DNA of 64,000 bases from Paraburkholderia metrosideri (lineage in GTDB: Bacteria; Pseudomonadota; Gammaproteobacteria; Burkholderiales; Burkholderiaceae): assembly GCF_904848625.1 (NCBI RefSeq), contig NZ_CAJHCP010000003.1:62001-126000 (forward strand), read 5' to 3'. Both the position numbers and the translations under genes were made by a program. Of the stretch, positions 1-8,870 are shown one piece after another. Each line of letters starts with the position of its first letter. The stretch's first letter is position 1. The notes beneath the pieces are model-generated. The model was not told the DNA's origin and searched no databases. It was given only the letters and a program-made list of their open reading frames with translations.

Positions 1-605
1 TGCCGCTCGGCGAACCGGTAGTACGACTTGCCGCCCGGCTCCGCTTCGAGCTGCTTGAACAGACGCAGCGATTCGCGCTGGCTGGCCGGCGTTTCGTCGT
101 GTTCGAACGGCAGATAAGCGAACGCGCGATGATGCGCGCCAGGCAATAATCGATCGCCCCCGCTCGCAATCAGCCGTTGCGCGACTTCCAATGCTTTGTG
201 ATCGGCGGCGAACGCACGCGGCGTATTGCGGTGACAGTTCCGCGAAAACTGATCCAGCACGATGATCAGCGCCAATGCGCCAAGTGGGGTTGCTTGCCAG
301 CGGTCGGGCGTGGCGTCATTTGTGGCCGCGTTTGCCACCGTGTTTGCCGCCGCGCTCTCCACCGCGCCGTCCACCGCGCTTTCCACTCCATTCGCCGCGT
401 CGATCAGCTCACCAAAGCGCTCACGCAACATCGCGTCGAACGCCTTGTCGCGCGCAAACCAGAGCTTGCGCTCCTGGCCGAAAGCCGGCGAACCCGGCTC
501 ACCGAACCAGCAATCCAGAACCGCGCGGGCGTCCGGGGCGAGCGCGGCATAATCCGCCGACATCGCACCGCACGCTTCGCCCGGCTCCGGCTCCCGCTCA
601 ACCAT
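1..605 (-). CDS. DUF924 family protein (3' end outside window)
   Basis: The reading frame is open from an ATG at 605 to the left edge, so the C-terminus is missing. The N-terminal part reads VLDCWFGEPGSPAFGQERK and later LGALALIIVLDQFSRNCHR, which are the conserved blocks of the DUF924 family, a helical family of unknown function. The start codon overlaps the last 8 bases of the hemoglobin gene, so the two are probably co-translated. An Ala/Val-rich insertion (VESAVDGAVESAAANTVANA) lies between the two conserved blocks and looks like a low-complexity, lineage-specific expansion. The family call is good; no biochemical role can be given. Confidence 0.82.
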   Translation of the reverse strand, partial: MVEREPEPGEACGAMSADYAALAPDARAVLDCWFGEPGSPAFGQERKLWFARDKAFDAMLRERFGELIDAANGVESAVDGAVESAAANTVANAATNDATPDRWQATPLGALALIIVLDQFSRNCHRNTPRAFAADHKALEVAQRLIASGGDRLLPGAHHRAFAYLPFEHDETPASQRESLRLFKQLEAEPGGKSYYRFAER

Positions 606-1011
606 TGCGATTGCGCATCCAGTCAGCGGTCTCGAAAAACGACGCGAGCAAGCGCTCCCGCAGCGGGTCGTCCAGACCGATATCTTCCATCGCCCACGCC
701 ATGCATCGGAGCCACTGATCCCGCTCGCTGGAAGCAATCGGAAACGGCATATGCCGCGCACGCAACCGTGGGTGACCAAACCGGCTGATGTAGTGATCCG
801 GGCCGCCCATCCAGCCGCACAAAAACCAGAAGAACTTGTCGCGCGAACCGTCGAGCGACTCCGGATGCAACGCGCGAATACCGGCGAAATCCGCTTCGAG
901 ATCCATCAGGTCATAAAACCGGTCGACCAGTTCGCGCACGCGCGCCTCGCCGCCTACCAGATCGAAGGCCGACGGCTTGGCCGTGGTCACTTCGTCGTTC
1001 AAATCGCTCAT
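598..1011 (-). CDS. Group II truncated hemoglobin
   Basis: This 137-residue protein has the size and landmarks of a bacterial truncated hemoglobin of group II (2-on-2 fold): RFYDLMD in helix B with a Tyr at the expected distal position, KFFWFLCGWMGGP, and RARHMPFPI with the proximal heme His. Such proteins bind O2 or NO, and in this family roles in NO or peroxide detoxification or redox signalling have been proposed. The gene overlaps the downstream DUF924 gene by 8 bases. There is no globin-coupled domain or export signal, so it is cytoplasmic. Its physiological ligand cannot be read from the sequence. Confidence 0.9.
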   Translation of the reverse strand: MSDLNDEVTTAKPSAFDLVGGEARVRELVDRFYDLMDLEADFAGIRALHPESLDGSRDKFFWFLCGWMGGPDHYISRFGHPRLRARHMPFPIASSERDQWLRCMAWAMEDIGLDDPLRERLLASFFETADWMRNRNG

Positions 1012-1122
1012 AACCTGCCCATCAAACCAAAAACAACCTTAAAAACAACCAGAAAGAAAAGCTGCGCAAATTCAGCGTGCAACCCGGCGCACAGCCCGGC
1101 GCACAACCCTTCACTCAAGCCG

Positions 1123-3711
1123 TCACGCGTCCCGCAGCGACTGCAGCGCGGGCCGTGCCAGCACATGCCGCAAGCTCAGCCAGCCGCCCACGCCCGCGCA
1201 GGCGACACCGGCCGCAATGCCGGCAGGCAGCAGCCACGGATCGAAGCTGAGAGAAAACTCGAACACGCGAGTCGCCAGGATCCAGCCGATAATCTGCGCG
1301 CCCACCGCCGCCATCAACCCGGCCAGCGCACCGACCGCGACAAACTCGGCAACCTGCACTGCTCGCACCTGCTTGTGCGACGCGCCCAGCGCGCGCAGCA
1401 GCGCGGATTCTCGCATACGCTCGTCACGCGTGCCGGCAAGCGCCGCGTACAACACCAGCACGCCCGCCGCGAGCGTGAACGCGAACAGAAACTGCACCGC
1501 GCCGATTACCTGCTGCAACACGCGCTGGATCTGCGCGAGGATCGGACCTGTGTCGATCGCGGTGAGATTCGGATAGGCGGCGATCAGGCCGTCAATGGTC
1601 GACTGTTTTTCCGGCGGCAGATGGAAACTCGTGATGAACGTCGCCGGAAAATCCTGCAACGCGGCAGGCGGCATCAGCACGAAGAAGTTCACCCTGAACG
1701 AGCCCCAGTCGAGCTTGCGCACGCTCGTCACCGGCGCGTCGATCTGCAAACCGGTCACATCGAAACGCAGTGTGTCGCCTGGCTTCACGTTGAGCAGCTT
1801 GGCGAGCCCCTGCTCGATCGAGATCTGCGGCGTCTTCGTGTCGCCGTACCAGTTGCCGGCGGCGATCCGGTTGTCGTCGGGCAATTCCGTCGTGTACGAC
1901 AGATTGAATTCCCGGTCCACCAGACGCTTCGCGTCGTCGCCCTTGAACGAATCCGGATTGACCGGCTTGCCGTTGATTGACGTCAGCCGCCCGCGCACCA
2001 TCGGCGCGAGCACCGTGCCGGGCACGCCGTGCGCGTCGAGATAGTGCGTGACGGCGTCGCGCTGATCGGGCTGGATGTCGATGATGAATTCATTCGGCGC
2101 ATCGGGCGGTGTCGATTTGCGCCAGCCGGCGACCAGATCGTCGCGCGTCATCGCGATCAGCAGCAGGCACATCAGGCCGATGCCGAGCGCGGTGATCTGC
2201 AATGCGCTGGCACTGCTGCGCCGTTCGAGCGATGCCAGCGCGTAACGCCAGCCAATTCCCGCATTCACCCGCTCGCTGCGCACGAAGCGGGCTGCGCCCC
2301 ACAGCGCCAGCCGCGCAATGCATGCGAACACCAGCAGTCCGCCTGCAAAGCCGCCCGCGACGATTCCGCCGAGCTTCAACTCGCCCGCCGCAACGATCAG
2401 CAACCCGGCGAACAAGACGATGCCGAGCGCGTAGGCGGCCCACGCAGTGCGCCCGGCTTCGCCCCATTCGCGACGCAGCACGCGCACCGGCGGCACGCGG
2501 GTAAGCGGCAACAGCGGCGGCAACGCGAAACCGAGCAGCAGCACGAGACCCGCCGCAATGCCTTCGAGCGCGGGCCATCCAGTCGGATACGGCAGCGCGA
2601 CGTCGATCAGCGAACCGAGCCATGTCAACAACGCGAGATGGCCGAGAAAACCCAGCCCGACACCCAGCGCGCCGCCGATCAACCCGAGCCCGACGAATTC
2701 CAGCGTAAACAGCGAACGCAGCGCCCTCTGACTGACGCCCAGACAGCGCATCGCCGCACAGCCGTCCAGATGCCGGCGCATATAACGATGCGCAGCCATC
2801 GCAATCGCCACCGCCGCGAGCAGCGCGGTCAGCAACGACACGAGCGTGAGGAAATGACTCGCGCGATCGAGTGTCTGGCGCACTTGCGGCTGGCCGTCCT
2901 GCAACGATTCGAGCGCGACGCCGCGCATCTTGCCGCCGTCTACCTTGTCGTGCGCGAACTGTGCAAAGCGCCCCACCGCTGTATCCGCGCCTGCCACCAG
3001 CAACCGGTAAGTCACGCGGCTGCCGAACGTGATGAGCCCGGTCGACTGGACTTCATCGGCGCGCAGCATCAGACGCGGCGAGAAATTGACGAACGAAAAG
3101 CCCCGATCGAGCTCACGCGTGATCACCGCGCCGATCGTGAAGCTGCGATTGCCGACCTTCACCGGATCGCCGACATGCAGCTTCAGCGCATCGAGCAGCG
3201 CCTGATCGACCCACACGGTGCCCGGCGCCGGAATCGATTGAGCGGGATGGTCCGCTGCGCCCGGCGCGGAGGTGATCCGCAGCGCCCCCCGCAGCGGATA
3301 ACCCGGCGACACCGCCTTCACCGCGGCCAGCCGCGAAACCGGCTGCGCGCCGGTCGAGTTGATCATGCTGGGGAAGATCGCCGTGCTGGCCGTGTTAAGA
3401 CCCAGCGTTCTGGCCTGTTCGGTAAAGACCGGATCGACAGGATGATCTGCGCGGACGATGAAATCGGCGCCGATCATGCGCCGCGCGTCGCGCTCCAGTC
3501 CCTGATGCAGCCGGTCAGCCAGAAAGCCGACACTCGACAAAGCCGCGACGGCCAGCACCAGCGCCAGCAGCAGCATCGTCAATTCGCCTGCGCGCCAGTC
3601 GCGCGCCGTCATGCGGATAGCCTGGCGCAACAGATCCATGCCGCCGAAACGGCGCGCCGGCTTCAACCCTGCGTTAGCGCGCGCCGTGGAACCCCGTACC
3701 GTATCGCTCAA
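1123..3711 (-). CDS. FtsX-like ABC transporter permease (YbbP type)
   Basis: The 862-residue membrane protein has the architecture of MacB/FtsX-type permeases with two repeats. A first TM (LTMLLLALVLAVAALSSVGF) is followed by a large periplasmic domain, then a block of three TMs around residues 270-400, central TMs, a second periplasmic domain and a C-terminal FtsX block (residues about 740-850). YbbP-like permeases normally pair with a YbbA ATPase, but no ATPase gene is visible here. The longest frame starts with TTG at 3711 overlapping the upstream stop as TTGA; an ATG at 3639 (MDLLRQAIRM) is a reasonable alternative start and may be the true one. The substrate is unknown; lipoprotein or lipid transfer is inferred from the family. 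Confidence 0.83.
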   Translation of the reverse strand: MSDTVRGSTARANAGLKPARRFGGMDLLRQAIRMTARDWRAGELTMLLLALVLAVAALSSVGFLADRLHQGLERDARRMIGADFIVRADHPVDPVFTEQARTLGLNTASTAIFPSMINSTGAQPVSRLAAVKAVSPGYPLRGALRITSAPGAADHPAQSIPAPGTVWVDQALLDALKLHVGDPVKVGNRSFTIGAVITRELDRGFSFVNFSPRLMLRADEVQSTGLITFGSRVTYRLLVAGADTAVGRFAQFAHDKVDGGKMRGVALESLQDGQPQVRQTLDRASHFLTLVSLLTALLAAVAIAMAAHRYMRRHLDGCAAMRCLGVSQRALRSLFTLEFVGLGLIGGALGVGLGFLGHLALLTWLGSLIDVALPYPTGWPALEGIAAGLVLLLGFALPPLLPLTRVPPVRVLRREWGEAGRTAWAAYALGIVLFAGLLIVAAGELKLGGIVAGGFAGGLLVFACIARLALWGAARFVRSERVNAGIGWRYALASLERRSSASALQITALGIGLMCLLLIAMTRDDLVAGWRKSTPPDAPNEFIIDIQPDQRDAVTHYLDAHGVPGTVLAPMVRGRLTSINGKPVNPDSFKGDDAKRLVDREFNLSYTTELPDDNRIAAGNWYGDTKTPQISIEQGLAKLLNVKPGDTLRFDVTGLQIDAPVTSVRKLDWGSFRVNFFVLMPPAALQDFPATFITSFHLPPEKQSTIDGLIAAYPNLTAIDTGPILAQIQRVLQQVIGAVQFLFAFTLAAGVLVLYAALAGTRDERMRESALLRALGASHKQVRAVQVAEFVAVGALAGLMAAVGAQIIGWILATRVFEFSLSFDPWLLPAGIAAGVACAGVGGWLSLRHVLARPALQSLRDA

Positions 3712-4319
3712 TCGTGCCTGCTCCTGGCAAACCGCGACACCATATGGGTCGCCATGCCGCGAAAACCGCCCTGCACGCCGCGCCAGAGCCGGGGCAATGC
3801 CCAGCCGGCCAGCATCAGGAAGCCCACCATCAACACCAGAAAGATCAGCGGCACGAACAACGCCAGCAGCATGCCGCCGACCACCAGACCATCTTCAGCG
3901 GTCGACGTCACGACATTCGACACCGGTTCCGGCGACAGATTGATCAGCGCGCGCGTGCCCGCTTTCGCCAGATGCGCGGTGCCTGCCAGCGTGCCGCCCG
4001 CGAGCGCGGCGACCGTCAGCAACGCCGGATCGGCATGGCCGAGCGCACCGGCGGCCAGCACCGCGCCAGCCGGAATGCGGATGAACGTGTGAATCGCGTC
4101 CCATAGCGAATCGAACGCGGGAATCTTGTCGGCGAGAAATTCGGTGATGGTCAACACCGCCGCCACGCCGATTACCCACGGCGACGACAGCGCGGACAGC
4201 GTATCGGGAAGATGGATCAGGCCGAGGCGTTCGAACACGCCGGCCAGCAGGACCGTCAGATAGAGGCGCAGGCCGCTGCCCCATGAGAGACCCGCAGCAA
4301 GCGAAAGTGATTCAAGCAT
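3708..4319 (-). CDS. DUF4126 family membrane protein
   Basis: The ATG at 4319 is preceded by a good GGAGG ribosome-binding site, giving 203 residues; a longer frame upstream has Arg-rich, non-conserved sequence and is not used. The protein starts MLESLSLAAGLSWGSGLRLY and carries several hydrophobic segments, with AGAVLAAGALGHADPALLTV and LVVGGMLLALFVPLIFLVL typical of the DUF4126 family of integral inner-membrane proteins. Its stop overlaps the TTG start of the following permease, so the two genes are probably translated together. Function is unknown. Confidence 0.85.
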   Translation of the reverse strand: MLESLSLAAGLSWGSGLRLYLTVLLAGVFERLGLIHLPDTLSALSSPWVIGVAAVLTITEFLADKIPAFDSLWDAIHTFIRIPAGAVLAAGALGHADPALLTVAALAGGTLAGTAHLAKAGTRALINLSPEPVSNVVTSTAEDGLVVGGMLLALFVPLIFLVLMVGFLMLAGWALPRLWRGVQGGFRGMATHMVSRFARSRHD

Positions 4320-4598
4320 GGCCGCCTCCAGGCGCGCTGTGCGTGCCGGGCGCTTCGACGGGCGGGTCGGAGAAAAGCCCGCCTCGAAGTCGTCAGACCC
4401 GCGCCAAGCCGGCCGCGCCAAAGTGGCCGCGGGCAACGTCAGATGTATTCCATCTCATTATAGCCACGTTAATTCACCGGCCGCAGCGAGTAATTAATTG
4501 GTGGCTTCAACTGATGTAGAACCGACACACCGATCGGCATACCGGCCGTATTCTCGCGGAATTGATTAACTCGCCGAATCAGGCAATAAAAAAGAAAC

Positions 4599-4919
4599 TC
4601 AATGCCCCGATGACAGCTTCAGCCCAATCAATCCGATCACGATCAGCGCTGCACTGGCGACCCGCGCTACCGTCAGCGCCTCGCCCATCATCACGATCCC
4701 GAAGATGAATGCGCCGACCGCGCCGATCCCCGTCCATACGGCGTAGGCGGTGCCGAGCGGCAACTGGCGCATCGCGACGGCGAGCAGCGCGAAGCTGCCG
4801 AGCGCGGTCACGATCGTGAACACGGACGGCCACAGGCGCGTGAAACCTTCAGAAGTTTTGAGACCGGCGGCCCACGCAACTTCGAGCAAACCGGCAATCA
4901 ACAGAAGAAACCAGGACAT
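4599..4919 (-). CDS. sugE: SMR-family exporter, SugE/Gdx type
   Basis: The 106-residue protein has four TM helices and the SMR signature: [20 protein letters not shown] with the essential Glu in TM1 (residue 13), the Trp-Ala following it, and [16 protein letters not shown] in TM3. The spacing LLEVAWA and the [10 protein letters not shown] loop fit the SugE/Gdx subgroup rather than EmrE. Gdx proteins export guanidinium in exchange for protons. That assignment is supported directly by the two-hairpin ACGR element in the leader of this gene (4942-4985). A GGAG site lies 7 bases before the start. The gene is expressed from its own promoter at about 4993-4998, between it and kdpE. Confidence 0.93.
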   Translation of the reverse strand: MSWFLLLIAGLLEVAWAAGLKTSEGFTRLWPSVFTIVTALGSFALLAVAMRQLPLGTAYAVWTGIGAVGAFIFGIVMMGEALTVARVASAALIVIGLIGLKLSSGH

Positions 4920-4941
4920 GAGACAGCTCCATAAAAGAAAT

Positions 4942-4985
4942 GGGGCCGTCCCCGTTTGTGACCAATCCGTAAGGTCGTCCTTACG
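4942..4985 (-). promoter_or_regulatory. Guanidine-II (mini-ykkC) riboswitch candidate
   Basis: Read on the minus strand, two perfect hairpins follow one another: a 7-bp stem (CGTAAGG/CCTTACG) with loop ACGA at 4985-4968, and a 4-bp GGGG/CCCC stem with loop ACGG at 4953-4942. They are separated by 14 bases. Two short stems with ACGR tetraloops are the defining pattern of the mini-ykkC motif, established as a guanidine-II riboswitch. The second hairpin ends 22 bases before the sugE start codon and just before its GGAG site, as expected for control of translation initiation by guanidinium binding. Confidence 0.87.
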
Positions 4986-4992
4986 AAACGTA

Positions 4993-4998
4993 ATTATA
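4993..4998 (-). promoter_or_regulatory. Consensus -10 hexamer for the sugE transcript
   Basis: A perfect TATAAT lies on the minus strand 8 bases before the first riboswitch hairpin, so transcription would start at about the 5' foot of that hairpin. A weak -35 (TTCAGC) sits 16 bases upstream. The position makes the riboswitch the whole 5' leader of sugE. Confidence 0.6.
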
Positions 4999-5064
4999 TC
5001 AAAATGAAGTCTTCGCTGAATTGCGACGCGCAGAACGTTAAATCAAGCCGTCCGATTTCACGCT

Positions 5065-5763
5065 TTAAGCCGCCCCGACCAGCCGATAACCGACACCCGT
5101 TTCCGTGACGATATGCTCAGGTTGCGCCGGATCGCGCTCCAGCTTGCCGCGCAAATGCGCCATGTAAATGCGCAGATAGTGATGACTCTCGACATGCGAC
5201 GGTCCCCACACATCGCGTAGCAACTGCCGGTGCGTCAGTACGCGGCCCGCGTGCCGCACGAGCGTCGCGAGCAGCCGGTATTCGATCGGCGTCAGATGAA
5301 TCGCCGCGCCGTCGCGCGTGACCTGCCGTAAAGCCAGATCGACCACGACCGCGCCGAATCGCACCTGCGGCGATTCGTTCGCGCCGCCCTGGTTGCGTCG
5401 GCGCATATGCGCGCGGATCCGAGCCAGCAATTCGGAGACACCGAACGGCTTGGTCAGGTAGTCGTCGGCACCGGCGTCGAGTGCGGCGACTTTTTCGCTT
5501 TCCTGGGTCCGCGCCGACAGCACGATCACCGGCAACTCGCTCCAGCCCCGTAATTCGCGAATCACGTCGAGGCCGTCGGTGTCGGGCAGGCCGAGATCGA
5601 CGATCACCAGATCGGGTTTGCGCGTCGCGGCTTCGACGAGACCCTGCTTGCCGGTTTCGGCGTCGTGCACGACGATGCCCTCGCCTTCCAGCGCCGTGCG
5701 CACGAAGCGGCGAATCTGCTTTTCGTCTTCGATCAGGACGACTGTGATGCTCGGGTCACTCAT
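5065..5763 (-). CDS. kdpE: Response regulator KdpE
   Basis: This is an OmpR/PhoB-type regulator of 232 residues that controls the kdp potassium-uptake operon. The receiver domain (residues 7-120) has the acidic pair ED at 12-13, the phospho-accepting Asp56 in LVIVDLGLP, and the conserved Lys in YLTKPFG. The C-terminal winged helix contains LTPIEYRLLATLVRHAGRVL and RIYMAHLRGKLE. The ATG at 5763 overlaps the last 8 bases of kdpD; an in-frame extension further upstream reads through kdpD in another frame and is not real. Its cognate sensor is the adjacent kdpD. Confidence 0.96.
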   Translation of the reverse strand: MSDPSITVVLIEDEKQIRRFVRTALEGEGIVVHDAETGKQGLVEAATRKPDLVIVDLGLPDTDGLDVIRELRGWSELPVIVLSARTQESEKVAALDAGADDYLTKPFGVSELLARIRAHMRRRNQGGANESPQVRFGAVVVDLALRQVTRDGAAIHLTPIEYRLLATLVRHAGRVLTHRQLLRDVWGPSHVESHHYLRIYMAHLRGKLERDPAQPEHIVTETGVGYRLVGAA

Positions 5764-8704
5764 GGGTCGGTTTGGGCAGCGGGTTGGGAGGGAAAGCGTT
5801 GTTGGTGGTGTGATTTGCGCCGATTGCGGTGTCGGGTGCGATGCCGGTTGCCGCAGGCAGCGCGGCCTCGACCTCCGCGCGCGGGCCGGTATGCATGTCT
5901 GAACCCATGTCGGCGTGAACCAGCAGATCGGCGCCTTCGTTTTCCAGCGAATCCGGCGCATCGGGCGGCGTATCCACCGGCAGCGTGAACCAGAACTGCG
6001 CGCCTTCCACGCGGCCGTCCGGAGCCAGCCGGTTGCGCGCGCCGATTGTACCGCCGTGCGCTTCGACAATCGCACGGCAGATCGCGAGCCCCAGACCGAT
6101 GCCCGGCTTCGCCGACTCCTTCTCGCCGCGCGTGAATTTTTCGAACACGCGCGCTTCCATGCCGGCCGGCAGACCGGGGCCGTGATCGTCGACCGTCACG
6201 CGGACTAGCGGCTTGCCATCCATGTCGACGCGTGCTGCGCCGATCTGCAATGGGCTATCCGGCGCGGTGTATTTGGCCGCGTTTTCGAACAGATTCGAAA
6301 AGAGCCGCTCCATCAACACCGCATCGAGATGCAGCAGCGGCAGGTCAGCGGGCAATTTCACCTGCACCGGATGACCCGCGAGCACGCGCTTGCACGCACG
6401 CAACGCCGCGCCGACGGTTTCTTCGAGCAGCGTCCATTGCTGGTTCAGTTGCAGACTGCCCGCTTGCAGCCGCGCCATATCGAGCAGATTCGTGACGATG
6501 CCGGTCATCCGCAGCGCTTCTTCGTGAATCGCCTCGACCAGATCGTCGCCGGGCTGCGCACCGGGATGCGCGTCGCGCGATTGCGCGAGCATCGACGAAA
6601 AACCGACGATGGTCGTCAACGGCGTGCGCAGATCGTGCGAGATCGCCGACAGCAGCGAGTTGCGCAGCCGTTCCGATTCCATATTGACGAGCGCATCGCG
6701 CGCGATATCGACGTAGTGCACCCGCTCCAGCGCCAGTGCGATCTGCGCGGCGAACGCGTCGAGCATGCGCTGCTGTTCGGGCACGTCCAGTTCGCGCTCG
6801 TCGCGCATCACCACCGCGAGCACGCCGCGCGTGCGCATCGGCGCCTTGAGCGGCAGATACAGCGCGCTGGCGGCGGGCAACGTATCGGTGCCGTGACCGG
6901 CGGGCTTTTGCTGATCGTAGACCCATTGACCGACATCGCTATCGAGCAACTCGCCTTCCAGTGTGATCGCCGCATCGGGGTCTTCGATCTTCTGTTTGAC
7001 CTGATCGGCGCTATCGGGCAGCAGAATCGCCACGCGCGCGCCGAACACCTCGCTGACATGCCGGCTGCCAATGCCGACGATCTGTTCGGTAGTCAGCGCC
7101 GCCGCCAGTTCACCCGCCATTGCGTACATCGCGCCGGTGCGCTGCTCGCGACGGCGCGCGACACTGGCTTCGCGGCGCAGGCTCGACGTCAGATGGCTGA
7201 TCACGAGCGACGTCAGCAGCATCCCGAAGAAGGTCAGCAGATACTGCGTGTCGGATACCGACAGCGACATGCGCGGCGGCACGAAGAAGAAATCGAACGC
7301 CGCCACGCTGAGAAACGACAGCACGACGCCCGGTCCACGGCCCAGTTTCACTGCGGTGAAAATCACGCCGAGCAGATACAGCATCACCAGATTCGCCAGA
7401 TCGATACGGTCGATCAACTGGCTCGACAGTAGCGTGATGGCCGCACAAATCGCCAGCGCGATGCCATAGGCGCGCGGCGGCGAGCGGCGTTCGCGCGCCG
7501 CGCTCAACGCCTCGCGCCATGCATTCGCGGTCGTGTTCAGCAGCTGGCGATGCTCGCCGCCGGCGTGGACCGACGACGCTCGAATCAGCGTGAGATCGAG
7601 CTCGCCCGACTGTTCGGCGATCCGCTCGCCGAGCGGCTTGCGCAGCCAGCGCCGCACGCCGGTCCGCGACGACGCACCCACGACCAGCTTCGACACGTTG
7701 CGCGCCTGCGCATAGCCGATCAGCGCGGTGAGCGCATCGGCGGCCGCGAGCGTGGCGGTTTCCGCGCCGAGTTCGGCGGCTAGCTTCAACGCGTTCAGCG
7801 TGCGTTCGCGGCGCGCGTCGGGCAGACGCTGCAACGCGGGGGTTTCGACATAGACGGCGAGCCAGTCGGCTTTGAGACTCGCGGCAAGACGCGCCGCCGC
7901 GCGCACCAGCGCAGGCGCTTCGGGACCCGGGCCGACACACACCAGCAAGCGTTCGCGCGCCTGCCAGATACGCTGGATCGAACGGTCGGCGCGATATTCC
8001 CGCATCTGCGCATCGACGCGATCGGCGGTGCGGCGCAACGCCAGCTCGCGCAGCGCAATCAGATTGCCTTTGCGGAAGAAGTTGCGCACCGCGCGCTCGG
8101 CCTGCTGCGGCAAATACACCTTGCCGTCGCGCATCCGGTCGAGCAATTCCTCGGCGGGAAGATCGACCAGCGTGACTTCGTCGGCATGATCGAACACGCG
8201 GTCAGGGACTGTCTCCCAGACGCGGATTCCGGTGATCTGTCCGACCACGTCGTTCAGACTTTCGAGGTGCTGGACGTTGACCGTCGTGTAAACGTCGATG
8301 CCCGCGTCGAGCAGTTCGTAGACATCCTGCCAGCGCTTCAGATGCCGCGCGCCCTGCACGTTCGAATGGGCCAGTTCGTCGACGAGAATCAGTTGAGGTT
8401 TGCGCTCCAGCGCGGCGTCGAGATCGAACTCGGCGAGCTTGCGGCCGCGATAGTCGATCCGCGCAAGCGGCAGCACGGCGAGTCCGTCGAGCAGCGCGGC
8501 CGTTTCGCTGCGCCCATGCGTTTCGGCGATGCCGACTACGACGTCCGCTCCTTCATCGTGACGGCGGCGCGCCGCCTGCAACATCGCGTAAGTCTTGCCC
8601 ACGCCCGCCGATGCGCCGAAGAAAATTTTCAGCCTGCCACGCTGACGCTTTTCTTCGTCGCGTTGCAACTTGTCGAGCAGTTCGTCAGGATCGGGACGGT
8701 TCAT
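5756..8704 (-). CDS. kdpD: Sensor histidine kinase KdpD
   Basis: The 982-residue protein has the full KdpD domain order. An N-terminal KdpD domain carries a Walker A loop (GASAGVGKTYAML, about residues 30-42). A UspA-like domain follows to about 365, then four TM helices (about 405-500), a GAF-like region, a HisKA domain with SHDLRTPLTTIVGFSSML, and an HATPase with NLFENAAKYT, DDHGPGLP and GIGLGLAI. It senses K+ limitation and phosphorylates KdpE. It is longer than E. coli KdpD (894 residues), partly because about 65 low-complexity residues follow the HATPase domain and end in PNPLPKPTHE. The gene begins 166 bases after kdpC, beyond a strong hairpin, and overlaps kdpE by 8 bases. Confidence 0.96.
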   Translation of the reverse strand: MNRPDPDELLDKLQRDEEKRQRGRLKIFFGASAGVGKTYAMLQAARRRHDEGADVVVGIAETHGRSETAALLDGLAVLPLARIDYRGRKLAEFDLDAALERKPQLILVDELAHSNVQGARHLKRWQDVYELLDAGIDVYTTVNVQHLESLNDVVGQITGIRVWETVPDRVFDHADEVTLVDLPAEELLDRMRDGKVYLPQQAERAVRNFFRKGNLIALRELALRRTADRVDAQMREYRADRSIQRIWQARERLLVCVGPGPEAPALVRAAARLAASLKADWLAVYVETPALQRLPDARRERTLNALKLAAELGAETATLAAADALTALIGYAQARNVSKLVVGASSRTGVRRWLRKPLGERIAEQSGELDLTLIRASSVHAGGEHRQLLNTTANAWREALSAARERRSPPRAYGIALAICAAITLLSSQLIDRIDLANLVMLYLLGVIFTAVKLGRGPGVVLSFLSVAAFDFFFVPPRMSLSVSDTQYLLTFFGMLLTSLVISHLTSSLRREASVARRREQRTGAMYAMAGELAAALTTEQIVGIGSRHVSEVFGARVAILLPDSADQVKQKIEDPDAAITLEGELLDSDVGQWVYDQQKPAGHGTDTLPAASALYLPLKAPMRTRGVLAVVMRDERELDVPEQQRMLDAFAAQIALALERVHYVDIARDALVNMESERLRNSLLSAISHDLRTPLTTIVGFSSMLAQSRDAHPGAQPGDDLVEAIHEEALRMTGIVTNLLDMARLQAGSLQLNQQWTLLEETVGAALRACKRVLAGHPVQVKLPADLPLLHLDAVLMERLFSNLFENAAKYTAPDSPLQIGAARVDMDGKPLVRVTVDDHGPGLPAGMEARVFEKFTRGEKESAKPGIGLGLAICRAIVEAHGGTIGARNRLAPDGRVEGAQFWFTLPVDTPPDAPDSLENEGADLLVHADMGSDMHTGPRAEVEAALPAATGIAPDTAIGANHTTNNAFPPNPLPKPTHE

Positions 8705-8826
8705 GCGTGGTGGTTTTCATCGGTAGACGAGCGGCGGTGTGTGCATGGTGGCACGGCGCAGGCTGGCTCGCAAATAACGGGCGCAGCGTGACTCGGGATG
8801 GGTGGACCAGGTTGGGCGGAAAAGGT

Positions 8827-8855
8827 AAAGGCGGCGTCTGAATGACGCCGCCTTT
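8827..8855 (-). terminator. Hairpin between kdpC and kdpD
   Basis: A perfect 12-bp stem (AAAGGCGGCGTC/GACGCCGCCTTT) with a 5-base loop lies 16 bases after the kdpC stop. On the minus strand it ends in GCCTTT followed by ACCTTTTCC, a weak T-tract. It could be a terminator or attenuator that lets kdpFABC be made in excess of kdpDE. Confidence 0.7.
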
Positions 8856-8870
8856 GGCCTGCGACCGCCT

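Noticed and set aside
751..4106. Very long plus-strand ORFs of 400-690 codons antisense to the permease and DUF4126 genes
   Set aside because: Arg/His/Gln-rich shadow translations of GC-rich genes without start signals or recognisable motifs.
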